Part shown: piece by piece, positions 24,001 through 35,240 of the stretch
Layout: every line of letters starts with the position of its first letter
Numbering within the stretch: position 1 is the first letter of the stretch
NCBI RefSeq assembly: GCF_001949145.1
Contig: NW_019091437.1
Coordinates: forward strand, 207,757 to 271,756
DNA length: 64,000 nt
Source of the DNA: Acanthaster planci
Lineage: Eukaryota > Echinodermata > Asteroidea > Valvatida > Acanthasteridae
Reading direction: 5' to 3'
Program-made: the position numbers and the translations under genes
The notes under the pieces: generated by a model
Database searches by the model: none
Seen by the model: the letters and a program-made list of their open reading frames with translations, nothing else
What the model was told of the DNA's origin: nothing

Positions 24001-27000
24001 AAATACAATAATTTACATAATATTACTTAAAAAATCATGCACTAAGACCTGACTATGTGTAAAACCACTCACTGAAACTCACTACCTGTCAACGTTAATA
24101 AGTATGTCTTTCCTTTATGGTGGTAGCCGGCTTAGCCTTGAGCTACTTTTCTCACATACCATCTCTAGTAATCACAGTTCAGTCTCTACAATCTATTCTC
24201 ATTATTACAAAATCCATAGGACCCAGTGACAACGTTTGTTGTGTAAAAAATTTGCTGTATGTGGAGCTCTCTGCAAATGGCTTTGGTGTATTGTATGAAT
24301 AGATCCTATTGTATAAATGCACATGTATAATGTAGATTTATAAATATGCATGAAATATGCAAACATATGAATGAATAATACAAATAATATAAACCTCATT
24401 GTGATATGAAAACATATTTAATGAAATTTTTTATAGACGGTCAATTGTAATGACTAATGGATGAGGATGAAATCAACCTAACAATGGCATGTACATGTAT
24501 GATGTACCTACCAGAATTGAAGACTAACCAAATGAAGCCCCGTCCATGTACATGTAAGTAGTCTTAACAGCACAAACTGAGTCATGGAAAGATATGTGTA
24601 TTTCATTTTACATGCGTCTTTTGACGTTAAACACTAGCAGCATGAATACGATTGATCAGTTTACGTTAAGCACCCTGTGCTGCGTGAGATGATCACTGAA
24701 GGTGCATATATTTTGAGCGTGAGACAGCAGTAAATCTGTTTTTCTCTCTTAAGAAGCGAGAATAATTTTGTGAGCTTTTTTGGGGTGTATTTTTATCTGA
24801 ATTGGGAGGGAAATGTTTATATTCTAGTGTTCCTGGGGTGCAATTTTTGGTTAATATTTTTGACATTGTATTTTCTTATGGCTGTCTGTCTTTCTGTAAC
24901 TCAGGATGACCAGGGGGTAATTTATTTGGGTTAGGTGGTTTAATTTTAAATTATGAGAACAGGGGAAAGACTTTTTGGGGTTGAGGTTTTCAACACGGTT
25001 TCCACATTTACAAGTGCCTTGAGCTAGGAGCTGAGTAAATTTGTTTTTCTTCCTAAGAGGCCACTGAAGAGAGGTTCACTTAGCCGACTTATTTGGGGTG
25101 TACTGTTACTGGAACTGGGGAGGAAATGCTTTTTGTTCTTGTGTTACGGGGGGTTGCAATTTTTGGGGTTATTTTTTTTAATTTATGTTTTCAAATTGCC
25201 TTATTCTTAAATTATGGGAACAGAGGAAGGATTCTGTTTTTTGCAGGAAGGGAGAGGATAAGGAGTTCGGGACCTTTATTTGACATGATGTGATGTGGTG
25301 TTGGAAGAAGTTACTGCAGGGTGATGGCATTGAGGTTGGCGATGTGAGAACATGCTGTGCACTTTGATGACTATCATTTTGATGTCTTGCGCACGTTTTA
25401 TCGGCACGCTTTAATGACTGGCTGTTGTTGGAAACCAAAATGGGCGGTTAGTGACAGTACAGTCCTACCAATAAGCCTTTTCCCGAGTTAAATTTGAATA
25501 AAATCTGGTACACTGAGTTCTTTTAATTCACATGAACAGAATAATTGGAATTCTCCATACTAAAGCCACTGTTGCTTTTCGTTAGTTGCATAAGAGACGC
25601 CTTGCAACAATACACTGTTCTCAATGGACAAGAAGGACACAAAGGAACCAGTCCATTCCGGAGATGGTGGTCGCTAAGCCAAAGCTTGCCCTGAATCATG
25701 AGGTATAGCAACAGTGCCATTAGTCTGGGGAATTAAAATTGTTATGTTTATGTGCAATCAGATAACTCAGTGTACCAGATTTTATTCAAACTTAACTCGC
25801 AAATGGCTTATTAGCACCTTACCATGAACAGATCCCTGTGTTAGCAAGATTAAACAACTGACACAAGTGACCTATGCCTGTTCATGACTAATTCAGCCTT
25901 CAATTTTGCGATCATGGATTTGCAAATGCTTGTTATAAATGGGTCTCCAACAATACTTTTTCAGGCAACAGAATCACAAAACCTTTCACAGTAAAAGGTA
26001 TTTCGTACGATGTGGTTTTGCTGTAACAAATTTTCTCCTTGTAGAAATGTGGATATTTTCTCCAGAACCACAGATGTGTGTTTTTTATAACTGGAATTTT
26101 ATTATAGCCGATTTTGTATTAACGAGAGTCGACTGTACCTCAGGTGGATTGGGTTTCCAAGCCACCAATCACATTCCTTTGAATGCCTTCTTTCTCAGGC
26201 TTCTTGGATACCCTATCCAATGCAACAGGTACAACAGGTGCAACAGATACATATACAGAATACCAAGACCTTCCAACAGTTCTGGAAGGTGGATCTGGTC
26301 AGGTCTTATGGTGGCTGGCAGGCTGAGACTCTGAGGCTGTTAGCCCTCAACCATGCTGACCTGCTTTAACTTTTTGATATGAGTAAGCTTCGTATTTTGT
26401 AAATTTTGTAAGTTGCTGTGGCCTCAATACTGTGCAGAGGGTTAAATTTCCAACTTAAAGTCACTGGCCAATCACCACAGAGAATGAAATAACAGAAACA
26501 TAAAAACGACCTTAATATTTGAAAAACACAGAACATCCAACAAGAAATACTAAGTAAGACAAACAAAGATTGCATGCTGTTCTCGAATAAAGAGCAACTT
26601 AAAATGCAATAACTGTTTCCCCACGGGAGTGCTATTCTGTACGTGTAACCTTTCACACATGGACAGCTAGTTCTAGAGAGAAATAGATTGGAACCTATAC
26701 TCTTGCCACTCCAGTATCCTGGACACAGGATGCACAACTCACATTGAGGATGGAGGGATCTGGCTCATACGCAACATTGTGGCTCTTGGCTATCTCCACC
26801 AGGTAGTTTTCCACGAGGCGTTTGGGCGGTGCCTGCACCCCAAGCTTGTGCTTAAGCTGTGTGAGAAATGTCAACGTTTATTTACATGTACATGCACGTG
26901 CGGTCCAATCTACCTTTCTAGTACCAGTGTCGCTTTTCCTCCTGGCTTCCTTTGAATTCTGACTTGACAGGCATTTTCACTGCTGTTGGGCATCGTTAGT

Positions 27001-29050
27001 CATTGATGCAAGCAGTATGACATATGTTATTCAATGCGAAGTGAATTTTTCATAAATACTTAAAAGGCAGCTCACACCAATGGTAAAAATCACAAATATG
27101 GGACTGGTGAACAATCCTTAAATATCTTACTTGCAGAAAAGTAAAAAACACCCTCAGTCAATCTGTAAAATCTTTCCGCCCAGAATGCTGTCATTTTCAA
27201 AAACAGAAACTTTGTTCTCATTTTTAACGATGGCCAACCTGTGTGTAAAAATTTCTTTCATTTTAAATACCATATCCATTAACGGGTACCGAGTTTGTGT
27301 GTGTTCTGATGTTGTAGGACTCAATCGGTAATAGTCAAGTTTACAACCCTAAATTAGCTGATCTTAATTATTACAGCAAAAAATATTACAGCAAAAAAAA
27401 AATGGTATATACCATCCTACAACAAAACCATAGATTCCAATTACCACTTACCCCTTCGTTGATAAACTCACACTCTCCCTTTCTGACAGACTCTCCAAAT
27501 TCTTTTCCATATTTGTGGACAAGCTGTTCTGACACCTGTATAAATGATAAAACATAATACAGAAAGGTATTCTATGTTGTTGGTTGAGGGTTTAAATCAA
27601 TGGCAAGTCCAATGAATATTACAGTTTGTAGTGGCATGATATTGAAGCACTGGGAAAAAATAACACCTGCAAATAACTTGCAATGGCTGCTGGACAATAA
27701 GCCCTTTCCATAAGACCTTTCGCAAACTAAGTCACGCCTCTGTTCTCCCTTACCAATTTCAATTCAGCAACCTCCGCAGACATTCGTGGTGTGACCCAGA
27801 TGACACTGGCTACTGCCTCCTGAATGCCCGGATCCAGCGCTTTGGTGGAGGTGATGAGACCCAGTCGGGCAAGCAAGAGGTCTAAGTACAGTTCCACAAT
27901 CTCCATTGCTTCTACCAAGTAGTCCTCACGAATGATGTGTTCAACCTGAGGTATAAATGGCAGTAAAAGCTACAAAAAATAGGTCACACGAGCTGTCGGC
28001 TAGCAGATAGCAGATGAAGCACCGCAGCTCACATGCATTGATACGATGGGCTAAGAAGTGGATTTCTTTATCGTTCTTGCTTACCTCCTCCAAAGTAGAA
28101 TAAAACTCACATAACTACCACAAATATTTATGATGTCTTATACAAAGAAACTTTTAAGGGTATCACTATTTCTTTTATTTTCTCACTGCTGTAAACTTCT
28201 TCAACAAGGAATTTTGAATTTGATTGTGGTGTAAACTGTCTCATTAAATCTGAACTGACAAGCTGAACGCAAAAGGCAAATGCACTAGCAAGCAGGTCCT
28301 AGGTTCTAGTTTCATCCGAGCAACTTTGTCAATTTACCCAAAACCGCTCAAACAACACTAAGAATACAAAGTTTATAAAGTCACATACCTGAAGGTTGAA
28401 ACTCAACATAAAATGAAACCCACACCAACGTAAGTGACTGAATATTCCTCACCCTTATCCTGGCCCTTTCATCCTTGCCTATGGACAGATAATCTGCTAT
28501 CTCCTTCCTTGCTTTCTGTGCCTGTTCAGCTGAATACAATTGAAATCACACAGAAATGTCCAAATCAAACAAGTATAATTTTTATCTGGGTGCTCCAATT
28601 CTTGATCATAAGGACAAGACAAAACTACTCACTTTAAGTACCAGCAAAGGTTCCTACTCACACCACCAATGACCAGAGAGACCAGAGACTGGAATGGCCA
28701 GCAGTGCCCTATTTTGCTCCGAGTTCCTGACAAAGTGTGAACTTTCAACAACCAAAATGGCTGATGAAAATCTACTTGCACGTTCACTTTACAATCACAA
28801 GGCTTACTAATTAATACTTATAAGTCTGAATAATGAACTGATCATATTTTCAGAACAGATGAACTACTAAATTTATTATTGTGACTAATTACACGCATTG
28901 TTTCAAACGAAGTCGTCATAACTCTTCCAAATTGACAATTTCAATTCTTGGTATTCTCTTACTCTTTTTCCTCTCCAGTAGCTTAAGCCTGTTGATTGAC
29001 AGGCGAGCCGATGTTGAAAATTTTGTGGATCTGAAGCCAGAGCTGAACAT
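14812..29050 (-). CDS. IST1: IST1, ESCRT-III-associated factor (whole gene, ten coding exons)
   Basis: IST1 is a cytosolic ESCRT-III-like protein that binds CHMP1 and MIT-domain proteins such as VPS4 and acts in endosomal sorting, tubule scission and abscission. I join ten exons (29050-28963, 28529-28453, 27945-27754, 27535-27452, 26856-26743, 23737-23495, 20956-20849, 18407-18375, 15675-15645, 15008-14812). Every join has GT-AG borders and matching phase, and the total is 1167 nt, or 388 residues plus stop. Human IST1 is 364, so the gene looks complete. Residues 1-185 form the Ist1 helical domain (INRLKLLERKK, QKARKEIADYL, VEHIIREDYLVEAMEIVELY, APPKRLVENYLVEIAKSHNV). Residues 186-340 are low-complexity Pro, Tyr and Gly. 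The C-terminus is DVDFDDLSRRFEELKKKK, the MIT-interacting helix (MIM1), preceded by a MIM2-like PVLPQVP. A strong acceptor 27 bases before the ATG implies an upstream non-coding exon. The introns hold repeats but no other gene. Confidence 0.95.
15645..15675 (-). CDS. IST1: IST1 coding exon 9 (31 nt microexon)
   Basis: Ten codons plus one base, APPYSENDPM. The acceptor is tttgcag and the donor gtaagt. The leftover base joins exon 10 to make Tyr. This exon is needed to put the conserved C-terminus in frame. Confidence 0.82.
16395..17262. repeat. Nested foldback element
   Basis: Three inverted pairs nest inside one another. The outer arms are about 16395-16502 and 17146-17262 (for example gggaaatcct against aggatttctc). 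The middle arms are about 16660-16735 and 17081-17150 (gtgaagtattttaaaata against its mirror). The innermost pair is about 16735-16779 and 16823-16863 (agcttggcccacaggcaaac against gtttacctatgggcccagct). The left side carries an extra insertion at 16538-16664. It lies in an IST1 intron and has no coding capacity. Confidence 0.72.
16538..16664. mobile_element. MITE inserted in the left arm of the foldback
   Basis: Perfect 18 bp terminal inverted repeats, aatattaatctactgacc at 16538-16555 and ggtcagtagattaatatt at 16647-16664. The opposite foldback arm lacks this segment and reads ccattaaaggttaac across the site, so the insertion is younger than the foldback. Confidence 0.65.
18087..18212. mobile_element. 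MITE family D, truncated copy
   Basis: It begins tgggacggaggggtaccccc and is similar, in opposite orientation, to the complete copy at 31633-31777. Shared words are tatccctatacacactctag, cacatccccctaga and ccgatcaaacaatgaccaac. The second terminal repeat is missing here. Confidence 0.7.
18375..18407 (-). CDS. IST1: IST1 coding exon 8 (33 nt microexon)
   Basis: Eleven codons, SNTTPQKAHSP. The acceptor is ttattcacag and the donor gtaagt. It has phase 0 on both sides, so inclusion or skipping would keep the frame, making it a good candidate for alternative splicing. Confidence 0.78.
20849..20956 (-). CDS. IST1: IST1 coding exon 7
   Basis: 36 codons, SLRMNDSRPPSYNNL to PPVGPATPR, within the disordered Pro-rich linker. 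The acceptor is tgcgtag and the donor gtgagt. Phase 0 on both sides agrees with exons 6 and 8. Confidence 0.85.
20957..23494. other. IST1 intron 6, no other feature
   Basis: About 2.5 kb of unique-looking AT-rich sequence with no exon I can support on either strand. Confidence 0.4.
23495..23737 (-). CDS. IST1: IST1 coding exon 6 (Gly run and YPPPA repeats)
   Basis: 81 codons beginning PPDIDGLLMDLGDEAL. It contains a run of seven glycines, then about five diverged repeats of the form (Q)xYPPPA ending TYPPAA. The acceptor is ctgacag and the donor gtaaga. The repeats are expanded compared with vertebrate IST1 as I know it. Pro/Tyr-rich linkers of this kind often bind adaptor proteins, but no partner can be read from the sequence. 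Confidence 0.92.
24715..25245. repeat. Tandem duplication, period about 304 bp
   Basis: Unit 1 (from about 24715) and unit 2 (from about 25019) share gtaaat(c/t)tgtttttct, ttggggtgta, gaggaaatg, gcaatttttgg and aattatg(a/g)gaacag(a/g)g in the same order. The second unit is incomplete. It lies in IST1 intron 5 and has no coding role. Confidence 0.65.
25470..25811. mobile_element. Foldback MITE family E, copy 1
   Basis: Arms of about 106 bp (25470-25575 and 25705-25811) are near-identical inverted copies. The ends are aataagcc and ggcttatt, and the arms share gaataaaatctggtacactg. The central 130 bp also recurs in copy 2 at 42141-42500 (gagatggtggtcgctaa against ttagcgaccgccatctc). It lies in IST1 intron 5. 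Confidence 0.75.
26743..26856 (-). CDS. IST1: IST1 coding exon 5
   Basis: 38 codons, LKHKLGVQAPPKRLVENY to VAYEPDPSILN, which ends the Ist1 domain (ESCRT-III-like fold). The acceptor is cacacag and the donor gtgagt. Confidence 0.95.
27452..27535 (-). CDS. IST1: IST1 coding exon 4
   Basis: 28 codons, VSEQLVHKYGKEFGES to CEFINEG, matching the KYSKEYG region of animal IST1. The acceptor is atacag and the donor gtaagt. Confidence 0.94.
27754..27945 (-). CDS. IST1: IST1 coding exon 3
   Basis: 64 codons in phase 0 from VEHIIREDYLVEAMEIVELY to SAEVAELKL. This is the most conserved part of the family (ELYLDLLLARLGLI). The acceptor is cctcag and the donor gtaagg. Confidence 0.96.
28453..28529 (-). 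CDS. IST1: IST1 coding exon 2
   Basis: With the carried base it reads TEQAQKARKEIADYLSIGKD and ends ERARIR. The acceptor is attcag and the donor gtgagg. It encodes the second helix of the Ist1 domain and has 77 nt. Confidence 0.93.
28963..29050 (-). CDS. IST1: IST1 coding exon 1
   Basis: This exon encodes MFSSGFRSTKFS through LERKK plus one base, the start of the first Ist1 helix. The ATG is at 29050, the donor (gtaagag) directly follows 28963, and the exon itself begins at 29077 after an acceptor (ttattactag), leaving a 27-base 5' UTR segment. The leader KFSTSARLSI differs from the vertebrate N-terminus, but the helix NRLKLLE is conserved. Confidence 0.9.
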
Positions 29051-29077
29051 GATGAGTGTCTTAGCAATCTATGCAAT
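29051..29077 (-). promoter_or_regulatory. IST1: IST1 5' UTR segment with acceptor
   Basis: On the minus strand, ttctttttattactag ends at 29078 and is followed by 27 bases before the ATG. This acceptor implies at least one non-coding upstream exon. A possible promoter lies near 30650-30685, where the minus strand carries gttatggccgctgcag. Confidence 0.6.
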
Positions 29078-30700
29078 CTAGTAATAAAAAGAAGTAGTTA
29101 AAATATACATATTGAAAGGTCAACCACTTGTACACTGCTGTCTGAGTATTTTTGGACACACTGTTTCCATCTTTGGTTTGAGTAAAATGTAAATGTTGAA
29201 AGGATGGTTTTGAAGACAACACACATGTAGGTTATTAATCATGCATCTGAGTAAACAATACCTATCTTGACTTTCCCCCTTTCTTTTTTACTCTTTATTT
29301 TTTTTTTTCAATGCCAAGTAGCCATTTATTTTCGCACTTTCGAATAGATTACCACTACATTAACATCAATAATAGATAAATAGTTAAATAAGTATAAAAA
29401 TGCTCAAAAATAGAAGACTTTTCAAGAAGCTGGCACAGGTGACAGATGCCTAACAACACACAGAAAATAAACAGACGAATGACGATTAAAAAAAAACTAC
29501 TTATCAACACAACCATGGCAATGGAAGAACCCAACAAACAGAATTAAAATGAAGACAACAGAAAAAAAAACCTGATAGACAGCGTAAAATGAAGGTAATG
29601 AATGCATCACACTGCGTATGCATCTGGCCAATGGCTGAACTAGCTACAGGTGGCTCCACATTTCGGTTCGACAATTCCAGTCAGTGGCAGGGAATGGAAA
29701 CTTGTTTCCATTGCATGACCGTCCTGTGACTTGGCCGATACCAGCGGGTTGCGTGAAAGAACAGAGCAAGCTCTGCCATCATCATGGCCATTGATCTGAC
29801 GCCTGCGCAGTGTGATGCACACCATGTACAGCATGGTATGGTGTAATCATTGTTGGGTTGAGAATGAAAGATTGTCAAGACAAAAGTCCTGATTCAAAAA
29901 AACAACAACGGTCAGTCTCATTGTCTAAAAAGCACTGTTTTGAAATTTTGAAAACGGGTACACATCACACCTAAGCTCATACATGATGGCTTTCATAGCA
30001 TAGTCATAAAAGTATGGTCATGGGAAAATTTGACTCAGTCATGCATGACCATGATGACTGAGAAAGTAGAATTTGTGTTACAATTTACTTCTGACGCTGG
30101 ATTTAAAAACAGACAGTGTTACGATCCTGTGTACAGTCATGACAGTAAAATGACCAAAAAGGTACACAAAAGTACATTTTGGTCTCCAGAAGTAGCCTAC
30201 ACTACATTATGTTAATCTGTGCCTACCCGATCTGCCGATGCGGAAGGCCTGTAGTATATATTCAATACGTCGTCGTTGCGTCGTTGCCAGTTTTTAGTAG
30301 TAGGGCTACTAGCTTGGTATTGGTAACGTTCAGTTTTATGTTCAGAAGAAAATCAGACGTTCCGCAGTTATTCAAGTGCGTTTACTGCAAGTTATCTATA
30401 GCAAACATCTGAGGGATAAGAACAAAAATACGTGCAATTTTCTATTTATTTTCTCGTGCACAACAGTCCGCGATCATCATCTGGTGATCTTGACTCATGC
30501 GTCAACAATATATTCGATGTCTGTTACCCATACCGTCAAGTATAGCTTTTATGCTACAAGCAAGACGGGACCTGACTACGATTTGAGATACATTTCTTTT
30601 AACGTACAGTTGGTGATCATTGTGGCAGCCTGTAGTTGGAACGTAATGACGCCGATGAGCGTCCACTGCAGCGGCCATAACTAAAATAGAATTACATCAT

Positions 30701-30735
30701 ATCATGGAGAAATGTGTTTTATTTCTCCATGATCA
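30701..30735. repeat. Short perfect hairpin
   Basis: catggagaaat and atttctccatg flank a short loop. It could be the core of a decayed element. It has no T tail expected of a bacterial-type terminator, and none is relevant here. Confidence 0.5.
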
Positions 30736-31632
30736 TATCTAAACAGAGAGATTGGTGGATACTCTGTAATACTAATAACCATCCCCTCGCAAGTATATAA
30801 TAAGTTTAATAGACTATTATCATAAATGAGCACAGGCATCTCCTGTCAGTAGTTTGATAAGGGAATAAATGTGTGCTTGACGCGCCAGTCATGCCTAGGC
30901 CAAATCCGGAGGCCCAGCGTCCGTTCTCCCGAGACGGAGACCAGCCAAGCACATGGTATGGGCAGAGAGTTGATCACAAACGAAGGATACTGCTCCGGAA
31001 CTTGGCTTGGATATTCAAGTTGTTTTGATTTTTTATTTTATTATAATTATTTTTTTTTCTTGTCAAAGGTTTTCTGAGGTTGTATCCTCTTGACGCCGAT
31101 TTGTCTCAGCCAATAAAACATTAAGTGTAGTTAAACTTCGTTCTCCAAACAATTAAAATGGCTTTTATGAGACATTAATCCGAGCACGTGATCGATGCTC
31201 TACCCAGTCATGACGAGGGTATAAATCTGTTGTCCATAACAGCCGACTTATACTTCCGCTGTACTGAAAGCATGCATGAATGAATTTAATCTTCATTATA
31301 CTTGAATTTGGCTGTAAAGTGGTGGCTTATAATATTGAAACCCCTGTTTACCTTTTTCATTGGAAGACATCGCCATTCTGCAATACTGTCAAGAACAGTT
31401 GAAAGAGGCTTATAGACAAAGCATTTTCCAACTTTTCATCTCCAAAGTTGGAGAGCTTTTGTATCACTACGTCAGGACACGAAGAAGTTTGTCACGGAAA
31501 AAGGAAGGTTGTTTGACGGCGAATTTTGGACAAAACTGAAACGATTCGTGGAAAGATCGGATGGATCCAGAAGTGCTTTCGGTAGGACTGGCCTTGGAAG
31601 TCTGTACTTTTATATACATATGAAGCAAGATA

Positions 31633-31777
31633 TGGGACGGAGAGCACCCCCACCTTTGTGTTGGTCATTGTTTGATCGGAATCCCAGTCCTTTCCAGACA
31701 TCTAGGGGGATGTGTTAGACAATAGTCTAGAGTGTGTATAGGGATTGGACATGTAAGGGGGGTACACCTCCGTCCCA
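31633..31777. mobile_element. MITE family D, complete copy (145 bp)
   Basis: The terminal inverted repeats are tgggacggag at the left and ctccgtccca at the right. The interior matches the reversed copy at 18087-18212. There is no open frame. Confidence 0.72.
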
Positions 31778-31850
31778 TGGGTACATGTACATAAAATTTG
31801 CCGACACTCCGTCGGCAAACTTCATGATTGCATAAACCCATATAAAATGG

Positions 31851-32348
31851 TTTACCGACGCAGGTGCAAAGTAAATGCCGAGCCTCTGATGGTATGCAAT
31901 GTTGGACCACCAATGCCTTCAAAAAGAAACTCCAACAGGGTCGAGATGATGTGGAAATGGTTATTGATGAGAACAAGAAAGATACAGTCTTCTTATTGGA
32001 CGTTCACAAGGAAATGCCGTCGGGGTTAGTCGCCCATAAAGATGAAGTTGACACCGTCCATAATTTCCTTTACGCAAAAAGGTCTCACGAGGTTGCAACG
32101 TACGATGAGACGGTTGTATGTACATCAAGGTTGAGGAAATTTGTTAAAGATAACCCAAAATGCGCTCGTGTGTAAATGTTCGACTTCTCACCTGTGAACA
32201 TAAACTTTATGAATACTATTCGGATAATGAAGATATTGGAGAAGAGTTGATCACGCGTTCGAAAACAGAGGAATTTCATGTACGGCGGAACCTGACTCAT
32301 CCCACTCTCTATCAGATTCGTAAGGGTTCTTGCCAAGCCGCGGTGTGA
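31851..32348 (+). other. Unrecognised ORF pair, possible gene remnant
   Basis: Two adjoining open frames have coding-like, charged composition. One ends near 32175 and includes KKDTVFLLDVHKEMPSGLV and ETVVCTSRLRKFVKDNP. The other, at about 32160-32348 in a different frame, includes LYEYYSDNEDIGEELITRS. They could be one protein broken by a frameshift, two exons around a short intron, or chance. I know no family match. The position between a MITE and a helicase fragment favours transposon-derived or relic sequence. Confidence 0.3.
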
Positions 32349-32484
32349 TAGATAAACGTTTAAAGCCCTCTCTCATCGTTTTGGGACGTTTCTCCTTAAT
32401 GGGTAATTAGAAGGACCGAGACTATAACTTTGGATAAAGGAGGAGTTCGACGAAAGCAGTGCATATCGATATATGACCCGAGTT

Positions 32485-32535
32485 GAAGTGCACCCCAAGT
32501 GGCAAAAGAAAGACAGGTGGCTGTTTAAGTTTTCC
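32485..32535. repeat. Dispersed repeat F, fragment
   Basis: gagttgaagtgcacccc and gaaagacaggtgg are the reverse complement of words in the repeats at about 53860-54060 and 55440-55580 (cctgtctttctttcgcc, gtgcacttcaactcgag). Confidence 0.5.
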
Positions 32536-32789
32536 TAGTTTGGATACCAGGCCCGATAATTCTGACTACTCTACAAATCACCCAATTTCCAGGTGACCAA
32601 GACTGGAGGAATTCCTCCAGTTTTCCGGAAATAGCCGAAATATTCCGAAATCGTCCCGTCTATATTCGGCATGTTTGGATGGTACCGCTGATGTTCGGTT
32701 ATTCCCGGCCAGGTAGGTAGGCTAGCTGTTGAACGTAAACTCCGGTATCCTAATGGCAATCCTACAATGTTTGATTTTATACACTGAAA

Positions 32790-32977
32790 TCGGAGGTCGC
32801 CCCGGCCGAAATGCAGAATATAATTTTCTTCGACCAATGCAGACTTTGTGCTTGAAACATGCTCTCAGTGGGGATACACTTGCAGTATTACCCAGTGGAT
32901 ATGGGAAAAGCCTCATTTTTGAGATGTTGCCACTGATGGATTTGAAAACACCCGGGCTCTCAACTTGTGACCCCTGA
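32790..32977 (+). pseudogene. RecQ-type helicase fragment
   Basis: A short open frame carries the front end of a DEAD/DEAH-type DNA helicase domain. A Q-motif-like FLRPMQTLCLKHALSGDTLA is followed by Walker A LPSGYGKS and LIFEMLPLMD. RecQ-like helicases that start this way are abundant as mobile or multicopy sequences in invertebrate genomes. The frame ends soon after motif I, with no motif II (DExH) or later motifs visible downstream, so this is a truncated, non-functional copy or a lone exon. Confidence 0.6.
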
Positions 32978-34450
32978 TCCTTGTGTCATTTCTATTTATA
33001 TCTGTGGGTGATGCTGACCTAAGAATTTTTTATCAAGAGTCGTCAGGGAATCTTTGGGCATGGAACCAGACTAAAGTTTTCCAAGTGGGTTCTTGCTAGC
33101 CATGGTCAAGGCGTTCGTCATTCGGCGCCGGTAATATCGTAACAATATTTGAGGTGTTTTCTTTGGAATTAACTTCAACTTATCGCAGTGACCAGGTGAC
33201 AGAAAGAAAAAAATCTAACATGAGATTTACCCATGCCGTTTTGAATAATTTTTAAAGATTTTGATGCCCTTCTCCATTATCCATGCATATGTTTGTAATT
33301 TTATTTTGTCACTCCAAAAGATCAGTTTTCAAAGTCTTTGTACGAGTTTGGCGAAGACTGGCCAACAACATGTTGAACACCACTAGGGCAGTCAAGTTCA
33401 CGAAAAACAAAATGCGCTGTTTCATCAGAGGGAGTGATCATGAGGTATCATAAAATACCTTTTTGTGTAAATTCCGTAATAAAAATGATTCAAATAAAAC
33501 TCAAATCTTACAAACAGCTTGGCTATTTATTCCCAAAAGAAGTCCAGAAGAAAGCGTTCGATAAGGGCAACAACTGCACATGAACACTTCAGGTACACAG
33601 CCTAAAAAAGCAACTGTGCAAGCATTAAATTTAACGTTGTTGTCAGATCATATCAAGCACCAACGATGGATTGAATATTCAACTTCCTATACTGCATTAC
33701 ACAACGTTTTAGGGATATAGATTACCAACGAAAAATTGCGGCTATGATCATGGGGGTGCACTGAACCAATTCAAGCCGTATTGAAAATATTGTAAAATCA
33801 ACCAAGACAGTTTGGAGCCCCATGGCAGGCAACTGAAGTCTCTGAAGCCTTTCAAACAAAAACAATGTGTTGTTTGGTTCTTCAGATTTCATTTGATTTT
33901 CAATTTTTAGTAGGTTAACCAATGATTTTTTTAATTATCCGCCAAAAACAAACTCACCCCCCAAAAAAGGAATGTTCCCAAGTCTTCTCAGCGGCCATTT
34001 TTCAAATCATCCCTCACCTTCCGGGGGCTCTTCTGACAAATTTTCAATCACATTTTTGTCTGCATTGCCCCCAGATGGGTGCCCCTGAATCTACAAAGAT
34101 AATTCTGGGCCATACTGGCACAATCCAACCATTTTTTGGCCCAAACAAACCCCTCTTTTCGAAAAAATCTACAGGGGTACTTTTCCTTGAATTGGTACAC
34201 TGCACCTATGGGGTACAAAGGAGGTTTATGGTTGCAAAACAGGTGGTGAGTAGCAGACGTGCGCTGCGCTCTGGCTATGGACATACCGGGCATACCAGAA
34301 AGCGGTAATTGGCCAGATGTTATTGCCCGGACAGTTCAAACTCCTGTGTCCTTCCTCCATGGACCTACCTACCTTCGTACGTGTACGTTCCCTCGTCAGG
34401 GTTTTACACGAACACACTGAAAAGCTCGTGAGATTTGATTTTTGAACAGC
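32978..34450. other. Intergenic, no gene seen
   Basis: AT-rich sequence. I searched for the later helicase motifs in all frames by eye and found none. Confidence 0.35.
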
Positions 34451-34454
34451 CGCA

Positions 34455-34476
34455 AAGGACGCCGCCATGTTGCTTG
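34455..34476. promoter_or_regulatory. YY1-like site
   Basis: aaggacgccgccatgttgct contains the core gccgccat, the reverse of ATGGCGGC. Such sites often sit at animal promoters near the transcription start. No gene start can be tied to it. Confidence 0.3.
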
Positions 34477-34494
34477 CCACAAATAACTACTAGT

Positions 34495-34607
34495 GGTCTC
34501 AGCGGTCCCCTTACCATATGTGGTAAAATACGTCATGCCATCTCTGCGCACAACAACGGGAAAGTCGTTCGTTTAATGTCCGGTTATTCAGGGGGACCGC
34601 TGAGACC
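34495..34607. repeat. Hairpin element with 16 bp inverted ends
   Basis: ggtctcagcggtcccc at the left is exactly mirrored by ggggaccgctgagacc at 34592-34607. The size and perfect ends suggest a small MITE. A second partial end (cagctgagaccgcc) follows directly. Confidence 0.6.
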
Positions 34608-35186
34608 GGGAGACAGCTGAGACCGCCACACCTGCATTCGAGCAGCCGACCCACGAACAACAAATCGAGCTGTTCGTGAAAATACGAGAACAAGCCACTC
34701 GAACTCAGCCGAATAAATTCGTTATGCGTACTCAGCGTGCTCCTTGTCAAACGCGCCATTGATCTTAGGCTATTATAAACGCGCGGTTATGCAGTGAGTA
34801 CATTAATTTTGCTGGAGGTGCAAAGCACTGGGTGAGTACCAAAAAACCACGCCCTCCTCTGTTGCGCTCAGAGCGGATTGGACAGTGTATCAGGAGAAAG
34901 AAGTATCATACAACAGGAAAGTTACGAGAGTCTCTTTGATGAGAAGATTATAGTCGTGCTCTTGCACAGATCTTCCCAAGCCTTGCTGATCTCAAACTTA
35001 ACACAGATCACTGCTTTAGGTTTGATTTGGTTCCATAGATGCCACTGTTGAAGTGAACACAGTTTTGCAAGATAGCGTACGCTGTAGCATGTGAGTGCTC
35101 AAGTGAAGGTCTCCATTGTTGTATTTTCTTGTCACAGTATCAATAATAAATCGAGCCTGAGTAGGGAACTGCTAATACTAGTTTGC

Positions 35187-35240
35187 AGTGGCGTAAATTT
35201 GTGCCGAAAATCGGGGGGGGGGGGTTGTGGGGATGACTTG
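35187..35240. repeat. Decayed TIR element end with G run
   Basis: gcagtggcgtaaatttg is followed by a 13-base G run, the same architecture as the element at 3628. The matching end is not found. Confidence 0.35.

Noticed and set aside
25939-26334. 131-codon plus-strand frame antisense to IST1
   Set aside because: No domain or homology that I recognise, and it runs through simple repeated words (gcaacaggtacaacagg).
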